In this document: positions 15,701 through 23,870 of the stretch, piece after piece
How positions within the stretch are numbered: the first letter of the stretch is position 1
Layout: each line of letters starts with the position of its first letter
NCBI GenBank assembly: GCA_038750655.1
Contig: JBCDGZ010000115.1
Location: forward strand, 1 to 26,340
DNA length: 26,340 nucleotides
Source of the DNA: JBCDGZ01 sp038750655
Lineage (GTDB): Bacteria; Bacteroidota; Bacteroidia; Chitinophagales; Saprospiraceae
Reading direction: 5' to 3'
Program-made: the position numbers and the translations under genes
Notes under the pieces: generated by a model
What the model was told of the DNA's origin: nothing
The model's database searches: none
What the model saw: the letters and a program-made list of their open reading frames with translations, nothing else

Positions 15701-18634
15701 CACCGTTGTAGTTCCTTGATTGAAGGACTGGCCGCTGGCCGAGCCGCTGCCATCAGCATTGGTATCGCCTCTGAGCTTGAACGCCGTCGTTGCAATACCG
15801 CAGTTGTCGTTGCTCAGTGGATCAATATTATTGACGGCAATAGGAGCCGCAGCAGTATTAATCGTGGTATCATTCGGACAAGTGATGCTAGGAAGCTGGT
15901 TATCATTAACCGTAATAGTAACCATGCAATTGTCCGTATTACCGCCAACATCCGTTACCGTCCAGGTCACGATTGTCGTCCCTACCGGATAGGTGCCTGA
16001 TGCATTATTTGTTCCGTTGAAGTCATTAGTTAGGGTAAAACCCGGGCAATTTTCTGTAACAGACGGGCTGGGAACCGTGATAGCAGCACTACAAGCACCC
16101 GGATCGGCATCTCTGACGATCAGGACTGGGCAAGTCAGGCTCGGCATTTCATTATCGGTCACCGTTACATCGACCGTACAAGTGGCCGTATTGCCGGAGG
16201 CATCTGTGACCGTCCAAGTCACCACTGTCGTCCCTACCGGATAATTGCCGGAGGCATCGGTAGAGTTATTGAAATCATTAGTTATCGTCGCTCCTGGGCA
16301 ATTATCACTAAAAGAAGGTGCGGGCATCGTAATGGCTGCCGTACAATTGCCGGGATCAACATTTTGATTGATAGCAGCAGGACAGAAAATCGTCGGATCG
16401 TTGTCATCATTGACCGTCACGGTCATCGTACAGGTATTCGTCAGGCCTGCGGCATCCGTTACCGTCCAAGTCACCGTTGTCACGCCTACCGGATAGGTAC
16501 CAGAGGCATCGGTGGTATTATTGAAATCATTGGTAATCGTTGCTCCTGGGCAGTTATCGCCGAAAGTAGGAGCGGGCACCGTTACCATCGCATCACAACT
16601 GCCCATATTGGCTATCTGTGTGATATTCGCTGGGCAGGTGAGGCTTGGCATTTCATTATCGGTTACCGTCACGGTCATCATACAGCTATTGGTATTCCCG
16701 CTGGTATCGGTGATGGTCCAGGTGACAGTGGTTACACCTACCGGATAGACTCCGGAGGCATCGGTAGTATTGTTGAAATCATTGGTGATGGTGAAGCCAG
16801 GGCAGTTATCGCTGGTTGTAGGCGCTGGAACGGTTACGGTTGCGCTGCAATTGCCGGCATCTACATTTTGGCTAATATCCGTTGGGCAGGTGATGCTGGG
16901 CTGCTCCATATCCCGGATAATTACGCGGAAGCTACAGGTTTCGCTGTTGCCGCTGTCGTCGGTAACGACGTAGCTGACAGTGGTGGTATCCAGGTTAAAG
17001 AAGGTGCCGGAGGCATCGTTGAAGCCACCGCCGGTGGTGGCGCCCGTCAGGGTGAAGGTCGTCATGGCGATGGTGCAGTTGTCCGCCGAGCTGAGTAAGC
17101 CCAAGCCAGCAACAGTAGCGCCGCACATGCCGGCATCTGCATCAAGCGTAGTATCACCAGGGCAGCTTAGCGTTGGTCTTTCATTGTCTTGAACCGTAAT
17201 GACAAAGCTGCAAGTATCGGTATTGCCTGCACCGTCCGTGGCGATATACATCACAGTATCAACGCCTACGCTGAAGAAATCCCCCGGCATATGGGTACTG
17301 GTCACAGTAGGGTTACCACAATCATCCGTAGCCGTTGGCGGCGTCCAGGTGACATTGGTACCACAGAGGCCGGCATCAGCAACTAGGAGCTGATCGCCAG
17401 GACAGCCACTCAGCACTGGAGGCGACATATCGAGGACCGTCACATTGCCGGGCAGTAGCTGCCATTGCGTAGTGTCTAGCCGCCCACCCATCGCAAAGCT
17501 GCGCAGTGAGCCGATTTCCAAATTCAGCGGCCCCAGGTCTTCAAAAGTCAGTAGGGGCAGGGTAATGATGCCCGTAAGATCAAATTCTATGGAGAAAATC
17601 GCTGTGTTATCAGTCAGCGTCGATCCTCCGGGGCTAGGATTAGGGACCCAGATCAGTCCCAGGGTACCGTCGTCGGTAATGGCGGTGATAAAGTTGGCCG
17701 AAGGCGGCAGCAGATCGGTATGGCTAATGTATTTTATAATGCTGGTATCCCAGTTAATTCCAAACTGCATACTGGCGACGGAGTCAAAATTGATGACCTG
17801 CACCTCAATGGTAACCCGATCATTGGCGCAGTCGTGCGTAATCTGTGGATTGAAGTACAGTACATTGGGATCAAGCGTAGAAGTATCATTGTAGGTTACT
17901 TCGAAGCTACAACTGGCCGTCTGTCCTGCATAGTCGGTGGCGACATAGGAGACGGTCGTCATGCCTTCGAGTAGCGTAGAGCCGCTGGCATCGTTAGCAC
18001 CAGCGCCGCTGGTCGCGCCACCCAGCGAATACGTCAGGGTTTCAATGGCGCAGTTATCATCCGCCACCGGAGCAATACCGTTGATCACCGATTCGAAGAC
18101 GGTGGTATCGTTGGGGCAGCTGATGGTGGGATTGACATTGTCAAAAATCGTCACTGAACTGGAATTGAAGGCCACCTGCGTATTTACATCGAGTGGGCCA
18201 TTAGGGATGTCCGAGATGACGATAAGTTGCCCGGGTTGCGGAGCAAAGTCGACCGTTCCATTATCTCCGGCGTTGCCTAATGGTTCGAGGCAGAGGGTCA
18301 GGATGGTCGAATCATCCGGTAAGGTCAATCCATTCAGGAAATCAGTAGAAAACCAGACAAAAGAAAGAAATCCGGTCGTGGTATCTCCCAAATTAAAGAG
18401 AGGATTCCCAGACAGGAAGTGCTGATGGCTGCTGTAACTAAACAGCGCCGGGTCCCATTGCAGGGCCCATTGCATTCCCGAAATCTGGGAGAAATTGCTG
18501 ACGTCGACGTCGACGCAGAAGGTGTTGTCTTCACAGTTGACATTCTGATCAGCTATCGTAAAGGTAAGCTGTGCAGTAGCCTGAAAGGTGAAGAAACAGC
18601 ATAATATAGTAAGTAATCGAAGTGCTTTTCGCAT
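12764..18634 (-). CDS. Giant cohesin/HYR/Ig adhesin with type B sorting domain
   Basis: A 1956-residue secreted protein. In order: signal peptide (cleavage near residue 21, ATA/Q); cohesin-like domain about 23-163 (MQWALQWDPALFSYSSHQ); one HYR module about 165-250; second cohesin-like domain about 257-400 (MQFGINWDTSIIKYISHTD); thirteen further HYR modules about 400-1513, most with the CP..D..., DNC, PVGTTTV and D.SGNT.TC elements; three Ig/PKD-like modules about 1515-1765; a cadherin-like domain about 1767-1865 (VDNGDGTFTYTPNRNFIGTD); and a gliding-motility-associated type B sorting domain from about 1868 (IPNLISPNDDGANDM, YNQWGDEVF, DLPDGTYYYIF). Paired cysteines in each module suggest disulfides. 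It is the first gene of a likely three-gene operon with the SprF-like and OmpA-SPOR genes. The expected role is surface adhesion, gliding or cell-cell contact; the ligand is unknown. Confidence 0.95.
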   Translation of the reverse strand: MRKALRLLTILCCFFTFQATAQLTFTIADQNVNCEDNTFCVDVDVSNFSQISGMQWALQWDPALFSYSSHQHFLSGNPLFNLGDTTTGFLSFVWFSTDFLNGLTLPDDSTILTLCLEPLGNAGDNGTVDFAPQPGQLIVISDIPNGPLDVNTQVAFNSSSVTIFDNVNPTISCPNDTTVFESVINGIAPVADDNCAIETLTYSLGGATSGAGANDASGSTLLEGMTTVSYVATDYAGQTASCSFEVTYNDTSTLDPNVLYFNPQITHDCANDRVTIEVQVINFDSVASMQFGINWDTSIIKYISHTDLLPPSANFITAITDDGTLGLIWVPNPSPGGSTLTDNTAIFSIEFDLTGIITLPLLTFEDLGPLNLEIGSLRSFAMGGRLDTTQWQLLPGNVTVLDMSPPVLSGCPGDQLLVADAGLCGTNVTWTPPTATDDCGNPTVTSTHMPGDFFSVGVDTVMYIATDGAGNTDTCSFVITVQDNERPTLSCPGDTTLDADAGMCGATVAGLGLLSSADNCTIAMTTFTLTGATTGGGFNDASGTFFNLDTTTVSYVVTDDSGNSETCSFRVIIRDMEQPSITCPTDISQNVDAGNCSATVTVPAPTTSDNCPGFTITNDFNNTTDASGVYPVGVTTVTWTITDTSGNTNSCMMTVTVTDNEMPSLTCPANITQIANMGSCDAMVTVPAPTFGDNCPGATITNDFNNTTDASGTYPVGVTTVTWTVTDAAGLTNTCTMTVTVNDDNDPTIFCPAAINQNVDPGNCTAAITMPAPSFSDNCPGATITNDFNNSTDASGNYPVGTTVVTWTVTDASGNTATCTVDVTVTDNEMPSLTCPVLIVRDADPGACSAAITVPSPSVTENCPGFTLTNDFNGTNNASGTYPVGTTIVTWTVTDVGGNTDNCMVTITVNDNQLPSITCPNDTTINTAAAPIAVNNIDPLSNDNCGIATTAFKLRGDTNADGSGSASGQSFNQGTTTVTYIVTDVNGLIDSCQFIVTVNISVSDLIDCPGNVTVNNDPGNCSAVVNGIAPIYLVNPASITLGYELFGATTTAGMVMGEANGVAFNVGITRVFYTATIGATSDTCSFFVTVIDNEDPVFSNCPMDITVANATGMCNQDVSWTIPTATDNCSAAVVASHAPGSNFPVGTTTVQYIATDPAGNTDTCRFTITVTDNEDPVFSNCPTDISVSNAAGMCNQDVSWTAPTATDNCSAAVVASHMPGDNFPVGTTTVQYVATDPAGNTDTCRFTITVTDDEDPVFSTCPTDIAVDAAAGSCTAAISWSNPTVTDNCSISTLNGTHASGDDFSVGNTTVEFVATDPSGNTDTCRFIVTVRDTTPPTFAGCPPANIVVNNIAGCRAEVNFEAPIPTDDCSTVMVTSTHMPGDTFDVGVTTVTYTAVDTSGNQSQCVFDVVVTDQTPPMMNCGDSLVISVDGTVIEDPNNILQAATLEPGCVGIKLSFTEPSATDDCVSNIVVTQTDVTGLSNGSTFPVGTTLLQYSASDTSGNVANCELKIIVNPLPTPVISFLPTTPCLGDDLIMTVGNFSNATYSWTGPDDFSSSDEMPVINNITAAQAGDYMVTVTLASGCTVSATATFTPNTGPDITATSNSPVCNSAIELGVTVNSGTATAFQWTGPSGFSSVDQDIVLPNATEDQSGLYIVNVTGSDGCVSSDTVEVVVSNLPTPEVISDCDGAICLGEACTLIGTEYTTAIDSYNWLAQPADTGGLPTNTNDNSVIVTPTSSGLIVYKYWVERNGCTSDTAEIVLSVVDEPTAQRDTFEVEFNTTLENFNVLANDIFNVTVGFTTSITTTTANGALVDNGDGTFTYTPNRNFIGTDQFVYEICHNCGDQGLCSQAIVTIEVIFPAGGECDIPNLISPNDDGANDMLFINCLEQGIFNNNEMVIYNQWGDEVFRAAPYRNDWMGTFEGKDLPDGTYYYIFKLDSSAATKPRTGFITIFR
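14631..15360 (-). repeat. Tandem HYR-module repeat, 240-bp period
   Basis: Equivalent positions of adjacent modules occur at 15351, 15111, 14871 and 14631, an exact 240-bp (80-residue) spacing. The first three boundaries share near-identical sequence such as GGTCTTCATTAT and, within the modules, AGTATCGGTATTGCCCGCAG; the last is more diverged. The encoded modules begin DPVFSNCP or DPVFSTCP. High nucleotide identity points to recent duplication or gene conversion within the adhesin gene. Confidence 0.85.
15899..16905 (-). repeat. Tandem HYR-module repeat, 252-bp period
   Basis: A second module family with boundaries near 16905, 16653, 16401, 16149 and 15899, a spacing of about 252 bp (84 residues). 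Equivalent words such as ACCGTCACGGTCAT at 16665 and 16413 lie exactly 252 bp apart. The encoded modules share TNDFNNTTDASG and YPVG.T.VTWT.TD, which the 240-bp family lacks, so the two arrays expanded independently. Confidence 0.85.
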
Positions 18635-18838
18635 GACTCGAAGAGTTTGAATATAGTTTTTAACTATTGGCAGTTGGGCCTGTTCGTGGGTGTAAAGGGT
18701 CTTGTCGATGGTACGGGTGAATGGTAAAGATCATGGGTGCTTGTCGTGTAATCGGTTTCTGGTAACATGAACAGGTTATTGCTTAAGACAGGTTGGTCGT
18801 TTTGTTTATCGGCACGAAGATATAAAATAGTAAAAGGA
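18635..18838. other. Spacer upstream of the giant adhesin
   Basis: About 200 bp between the start of the adhesin gene and the terminator of the gene before it. It presumably carries the promoter of the adhesin operon, but I found no convincing match to the -33/-7 consensus. No gene is supported. Confidence 0.5.
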
Positions 18839-18870
18839 TGCCAAAGCGCAACAAAGGTAACGCTTTGGCA
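18839..18870 (-). terminator. Intrinsic terminator after the HYR/dockerin gene
   Basis: TGCCAAAGCG at 18839-18848 and CGCTTTGGCA at 18861-18870 form a perfect 10-bp stem with a 12-nt loop, extended by GGA/TCC across a single bulged base. On the minus strand it is followed by TCCTTTTACTATTTT. It lies 23 bp after the stop of the gene ending at 18894, implying that gene is transcribed separately from the adhesin operon. Confidence 0.75.
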
Positions 18871-18893
18871 ATCCCTAATGACATGAATCAGGT

Positions 18894-21800
18894 TTACTTC
18901 AGTACCACCATCTTTTTCACTGCCGTGGCATCAGGTGTATCCAGCTGATAGAACAGTACGCCTTCTACCGGCAGTTCATCGCGCTGAATAGAGACTTCAT
19001 TGTAGCCTTTAGCGTACTGGCCTTGGTAAACCTTGAGTACGCGACCGGATACGTCCATCACTGACAAACGAGCGGTGCTTGCTTCGGGAAGGGTGAAGCT
19101 AATGATGGTTTCTTCCTTGAACGGATTAGGTCGATTTTGGAACAGCTCGAAGCTGGCCGTAACAGGTGCCGCAATTTCGCCGGTGAAGTTCAGCTCTACA
19201 TCCATCGCATCGCCCTGCTCTGTAAAGGCAGTGGCTACCAGACGCTCAGAAGAGACGCGGAGGGCTTCACTCAGTTTTTCAACATCCTTATTGGCCCGGA
19301 CACTGATGGTAAACAGCGCATCGCCATCGGTCATCGTTTCCGGCTGGACTTCGTACCAGATCATCACCAACTTGCCCTGGTCAATGGCGTGGAGGTTGAA
19401 ATGGTTGTCCTTCAGGCTGCTAATCGCACTTCCCTGAGCATCGACAAAGCTGATCACTTGAGGATCGAACTCTAGCACCCACTGATAAGCCAGTAGGTTT
19501 TCGAAGCCTTCGGTAGTGAATTCCAGTTGATATTCTTCGCCAGCAGTCAGGGACTGTTGTGGAGTAGCTAGGGTCATTTTGCTGCCACTGCGATCATCGG
19601 GACCAGAATTGTTGCCCGTCAGCGCCAGTGGGTTAGCATTGTTTTCAACATCTCCCACCTTTACAGCAATAAAGTCGTTATTGAGCGAATCCGCCGCCAA
19701 CATATCAATGGTGATGTCCGTTGGGAAGACGGGAACGACCCGGCGGATGGTATCTGGGAAGACGAAATCCGCTGGAACAAAACGCCAGGAAGTATTGCCA
19801 GTTGGTGGAATTGGAGGTCCAGGGATGCTGGTCGCCAGCAGGCGGTTGAGCTGTACTACGTCGAAAACAGTAATGCTGTTATCGGGAAGTGCATCCGCAG
19901 CAATCTTCTGATACGGTGTAGTAAAGGTGTCAATACCCACGATATGACGCTGAATCAGAGAGAGGTCAAGCGCAGAGACGCCGTTGATCCAGTTGATGTC
20001 TTTTGTTACATTCAAAGAATAGTCAATACCTGCACTTACAGGGTTGAAGCTGAACATTCCCGTAGCATCAGTAGTCATGGTACCGACAGGGAAGCCAGTG
20101 GTTTCGTTGACCAACTGAACATCCGCCAGAGAGACCATATTACCATTCTCCATACGGATTTCACCCGCAATTTCTAGCTGTGCAGCAGTACTGATGAATA
20201 CAAATCCGTCGTCAGCACAAAGGCTCTGCTGGAATGGCGTACCCGCATAGTTACGCGTAATGAGGCCAGGTACAGCAACATCACCAATCAGTCGAATCCG
20301 CGAGGTTTCTAGTACATCACCGATCAAACGCACTTCCAGATTGAAGATCACGCTGCCATCAGCCAGGGTAACCGGAGGGCTACCGCCCATGTTGATCCAG
20401 GTGATGTTCATCGTATCGGAAGAAATAATATTGGTCACGAAACCACCCGCAGCCAGAGCATCGGCGGTTAGGCCGGTAAATTCTGCTACCGTATCTCTTT
20501 CAATGATCGCTCTGAATTGCAGCGATTCCACATTGATAAAGTTATTGACTAGTACAGGCACAGAAACGATGGTGGCCGCCGTACCGCTCACAATAGTTGG
20601 CGGATCAGCAATGACATTCAAGCAAGTTTCTGGCAATTCTACAGTAACGCTCACCGTACATACATCCGTATTGCCATTTTCATCCGTTACGGTCATGTTC
20701 ACATTGATAGGGCTGAGCGCAATATCGGTCACATCAAAGCTGGATTGAGACAAGCTGAACAGCAGATCTCCAGCATCCGTACAGTTGTCAGAGCTGCCAT
20801 TATCGACCATCGCTGGGGTAATGCTGCCCATGCCGTTGCCGTCCAATTGCACCGTCAGATTACTTACACAGGAGGCCACAGGGTCAATATTATCCTGAAT
20901 GATGACAGCGGCATTACAAGTGGCCGAATTACCAGACTGGTCGGTAACCGTCAAGGTGATGGGCCAGGCGGTGATGCCATCGGCTTGATCGCAGCGGAAA
21001 GTATCCTGAGAAATAGTTCTCATCAGATTGATACCATCACACTCATCAAAGCTGCCATTGTCAATGAAGCTCGGAGGTAGTACCAGAATACCACTTGGTG
21101 GCAAGGCTACTGTTGGAGCACCACCCAAGCAAGAGGCGATTGGTGGCGTTGTATCGGCAACATTAATGGTCAGCGTATGGGTATTGGTATTGCCACAAGG
21201 ATCAGAGGCCGTAAAGACAACCGTATGGGTACCTTGAGCAAAGCCTTCGTTAAAGCTACTACTCATCACTGAGGCGCCGCCATTGATGCTATAACTAACA
21301 GCCAAGTTGGCAAAAGCCGCGCAGTTATCCGACAAAGAATCTGCCGTGACACTGTAGGAAATTGTCGTCGCACAATCGTTCGGATCGGTCTCTGCATTGA
21401 TGGTGCTGATCAAGTTGAATACAGGACGAGTGGTATCTTGAACAGTAAGAGTTTGAGAGAAAGTAGTGGTATTCCCACTAGCATCTGTCGCCGTCCAACT
21501 GCGGGTAATGTTATAGTTGTAATCGTTGCAGAAGGCTGGATTGAAAGAACGGTTGGAAATTTCTGAGAATCCAATACCCGGAATATCGCAATTATCCATC
21601 GCCATGATGTCGGTACCGATGATGGGTGGAGCCGGAATGGCGTCGCAATCAACGGTAGCATCAACCGGGATACCGATTAACACAGGATCAATCTGATCTC
21701 TCACGGTCACAACGGTGATGACTGTTGCAGGGTTGAAACTATCATCCAAAACGGTAATGGCAACATTATTAGGACCAATATCGTCGCAATCAAAGGTAAA

Positions 21801-23840
21801 CGGAGCGATCAGGGTATCGCTTAAACCACAATTATCCGAAGCAACGATAAATAAATCTGCTTCGCTGATGCTGGCGTTACCGTTGGCATCCAGATTGATG
21901 AACAGCGAGTCAATCGCGCTCAGTTGTGGGTTAACATTGTCTGTACCAACATTAACAATTTGAAATTGATTGGTCGTCTTCAAATCAGTATCCTCATAGG
22001 TCCAAGTGATATTCCAGTTGCCGGCTGGGATCGTATACTGTGGAGGCGAACTCATGGGGACCAACATACCAATAGAAGGAACCCCGAAGATGGTCACTGA
22101 AGTCATTGCCACACAGTCATAATCTGTTGCCGTTGGAGCATCGATAACTAGGCTACTAGCACATTCTTCGTCAATTTGAGGCAGATTTACGCCAAATACA
22201 TCTGGAATGGGGACATCATTATCATTCAAGGTCACCATGAATGTACAAGAAGCCATAGAGCCAGGATCGGTCAACGTTACCGTGAAAGTCTCTGCATCGG
22301 CAGGCGTCAGGCCACCGATAGAACCAAGCAGCGTTCCCGGCGATGGGGACTGCATCAAGCCCATGATGCTACCACAAGAAGAGGAAGCACTAGCCAGCGA
22401 AGTATAATCGGGCACTTCGGCATCTGCACAAATCGTTCCCAGGGTTTGGTCAGCAGGGCAGGTGACGGTCACCATACTGGTATCCATTACATTAATATCG
22501 AAAGAGCAGCTAGAGGCATTTCCAGCTTCATCAATTGCATTATAAGTGACGGTAGTCGTTCCGACGGGAAAAGTATCGCCTGGATCGTGAGAAGAACTTA
22601 CCGTGATGTCTCCGCTGGCTGAGCAGTTATCCGTTGGGACAGGTTCCGTCCAGCTCACTGTCACATCGCAAGGACCATTGAGGAAAATGGTCGTATCGGC
22701 TGGGCAGGTGATCACTGGATCGGTTTGATCGGTGACGGTGACGTCGAAAGAGCAATCATTGGTGTTCCCCGCAGCATCACGGATGCGGTAAGAAACAGTA
22801 TTCAGACCCAGGTTGAAGGTTTCGACACCTGCATTGGAGCCACTGGTCCAGGGGGTGGAGGTGGAGCCACTGAGTCTGTATTCTACGGAAATAATACCGC
22901 AGTTATCGCCGGTTGAGACGCTGATGCCAGGAATATTAGTGACATCGCAAGAACCCATATCGGTACTGACCGTCAGGTCAGCAGGGCAGGTGATGGAAGG
23001 GTCCTCATCGTCAATGACGAGTACGCTTACCGTACAAGATACCGCCGGTGGATTATTTGAATCTTCCAAAGAAAAGGTCACTTCTGTACGGCCTAGGTTG
23101 TTCACTGCCGAAGAGTGGAACCAGCGCTGGAAACCATTGGCGGCCCAAGCGGCTACAGAATCCTGGATGTCTGAACCAATGTAGGACTCTGGATTAGGCG
23201 TAGGCAGCGATGTAGGAGCTGGGCTACCCATCGCATAGGAGATTGTCAATGTCGTGGTTGCATCATAGCAATTTTCGGTAAGTACGGGAGGAGTGAAATT
23301 AACGAGTGCTCTACACAGCGTTGGCCTTACATTCTCCAGGACAGTTGATCCACAGCTGCCGCCGCCGATTGAAGGAGGAATGTTATCTTCCAACAGTACG
23401 CGCAGGCGGAAGGGGGCGCTTTCATTTCCTCCGGGAACACCATCATCATCAGATACGACAAAGAGGCTCATACCGTCGGTAAAGGCCGTTGAATTGTCGC
23501 AGCTAAATACTACGCTGTCGCCGAGAAAAACGGCTTGGCCGGGCCAGTCGTAAAAATAAAGACTACAGCCGGGACCCGTAGGATTGATCAATCCTATGAG
23601 GGAATCCTGGGTGACGGTGGCAAGACCGTCAGGACCCAACTGAAGGGTTACTTCTGCGAAAGGGGGAGGGCCAGGTACTCCAAACACATTGAGGTCACAT
23701 TGTGCCTGGGCCTGTTGAAGTCCTGAGAAGGTCATCAGGAAGAACAGGACTGCTGTCAGCAACCACCCGTCATTTTTTTGTCGCTGTCTGGTGGCGACGG
23801 GGGGCTGAGAGCTGTTCAGGGATGTCAATTTTGAAACCAT
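18894..23840 (-). CDS. Giant HYR/cohesin/dockerin protein with type A sorting domain
   Basis: A 1648-residue secreted protein. An unusually long polar n-region precedes the signal-peptide core (about 26-46, cleavage near AQA). Then follow about ten HYR or HYR-like modules (to about 1070), more diverged than those of its neighbour; a cohesin-like domain about 1073-1215; a carboxypeptidase-regulatory-like stretch; a dockerin-like pair at about 1280-1335 (DINWINGVSALDLSLIQRH and ADALPDNSITVFDVVQLNR); a second cohesin-like domain about 1422-1557 (YQWVLEFDPQVISFVDAQG); and a C-terminal type A T9SS sorting domain from about 1564 (FELFQNRPNPF). Each dockerin loop lacks one typical calcium ligand. 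I chose ATG at 23840 over an in-frame GTG at 23870. The gene has its own terminator. Role inferred as a surface or matrix scaffold protein. Confidence 0.93.
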   Translation of the reverse strand: MVSKLTSLNSSQPPVATRQRQKNDGWLLTAVLFFLMTFSGLQQAQAQCDLNVFGVPGPPPFAEVTLQLGPDGLATVTQDSLIGLINPTGPGCSLYFYDWPGQAVFLGDSVVFSCDNSTAFTDGMSLFVVSDDDGVPGGNESAPFRLRVLLEDNIPPSIGGGSCGSTVLENVRPTLCRALVNFTPPVLTENCYDATTTLTISYAMGSPAPTSLPTPNPESYIGSDIQDSVAAWAANGFQRWFHSSAVNNLGRTEVTFSLEDSNNPPAVSCTVSVLVIDDEDPSITCPADLTVSTDMGSCDVTNIPGISVSTGDNCGIISVEYRLSGSTSTPWTSGSNAGVETFNLGLNTVSYRIRDAAGNTNDCSFDVTVTDQTDPVITCPADTTIFLNGPCDVTVSWTEPVPTDNCSASGDITVSSSHDPGDTFPVGTTTVTYNAIDEAGNASSCSFDINVMDTSMVTVTCPADQTLGTICADAEVPDYTSLASASSSCGSIMGLMQSPSPGTLLGSIGGLTPADAETFTVTLTDPGSMASCTFMVTLNDNDVPIPDVFGVNLPQIDEECASSLVIDAPTATDYDCVAMTSVTIFGVPSIGMLVPMSSPPQYTIPAGNWNITWTYEDTDLKTTNQFQIVNVGTDNVNPQLSAIDSLFINLDANGNASISEADLFIVASDNCGLSDTLIAPFTFDCDDIGPNNVAITVLDDSFNPATVITVVTVRDQIDPVLIGIPVDATVDCDAIPAPPIIGTDIMAMDNCDIPGIGFSEISNRSFNPAFCNDYNYNITRSWTATDASGNTTTFSQTLTVQDTTRPVFNLISTINAETDPNDCATTISYSVTADSLSDNCAAFANLAVSYSINGGASVMSSSFNEGFAQGTHTVVFTASDPCGNTNTHTLTINVADTTPPIASCLGGAPTVALPPSGILVLPPSFIDNGSFDECDGINLMRTISQDTFRCDQADGITAWPITLTVTDQSGNSATCNAAVIIQDNIDPVASCVSNLTVQLDGNGMGSITPAMVDNGSSDNCTDAGDLLFSLSQSSFDVTDIALSPINVNMTVTDENGNTDVCTVSVTVELPETCLNVIADPPTIVSGTAATIVSVPVLVNNFINVESLQFRAIIERDTVAEFTGLTADALAAGGFVTNIISSDTMNITWINMGGSPPVTLADGSVIFNLEVRLIGDVLETSRIRLIGDVAVPGLITRNYAGTPFQQSLCADDGFVFISTAAQLEIAGEIRMENGNMVSLADVQLVNETTGFPVGTMTTDATGMFSFNPVSAGIDYSLNVTKDINWINGVSALDLSLIQRHIVGIDTFTTPYQKIAADALPDNSITVFDVVQLNRLLATSIPGPPIPPTGNTSWRFVPADFVFPDTIRRVVPVFPTDITIDMLAADSLNNDFIAVKVGDVENNANPLALTGNNSGPDDRSGSKMTLATPQQSLTAGEEYQLEFTTEGFENLLAYQWVLEFDPQVISFVDAQGSAISSLKDNHFNLHAIDQGKLVMIWYEVQPETMTDGDALFTISVRANKDVEKLSEALRVSSERLVATAFTEQGDAMDVELNFTGEIAAPVTASFELFQNRPNPFKEETIISFTLPEASTARLSVMDVSGRVLKVYQGQYAKGYNEVSIQRDELPVEGVLFYQLDTPDATAVKKMVVLK

Positions 23841-23870
23841 GATTCTGTTTTTGGTGTCTGCATTATTCAC

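Noticed and set aside
14741..16000. A 419-codon open frame on the plus strand, antisense to the adhesin gene
   Set aside because: It lies wholly opposite the HYR modules and its Arg/Ile/Ser/Tyr-rich composition comes from the repeated codons of the minus-strand gene. The modules keep the opposite strand open by repetition.
14631..16905. Regularly spaced repeats that might suggest a CRISPR array
   Set aside because: The period is 240-252 bp, the whole unit is coding, and there is no repeat-spacer structure or cas gene.
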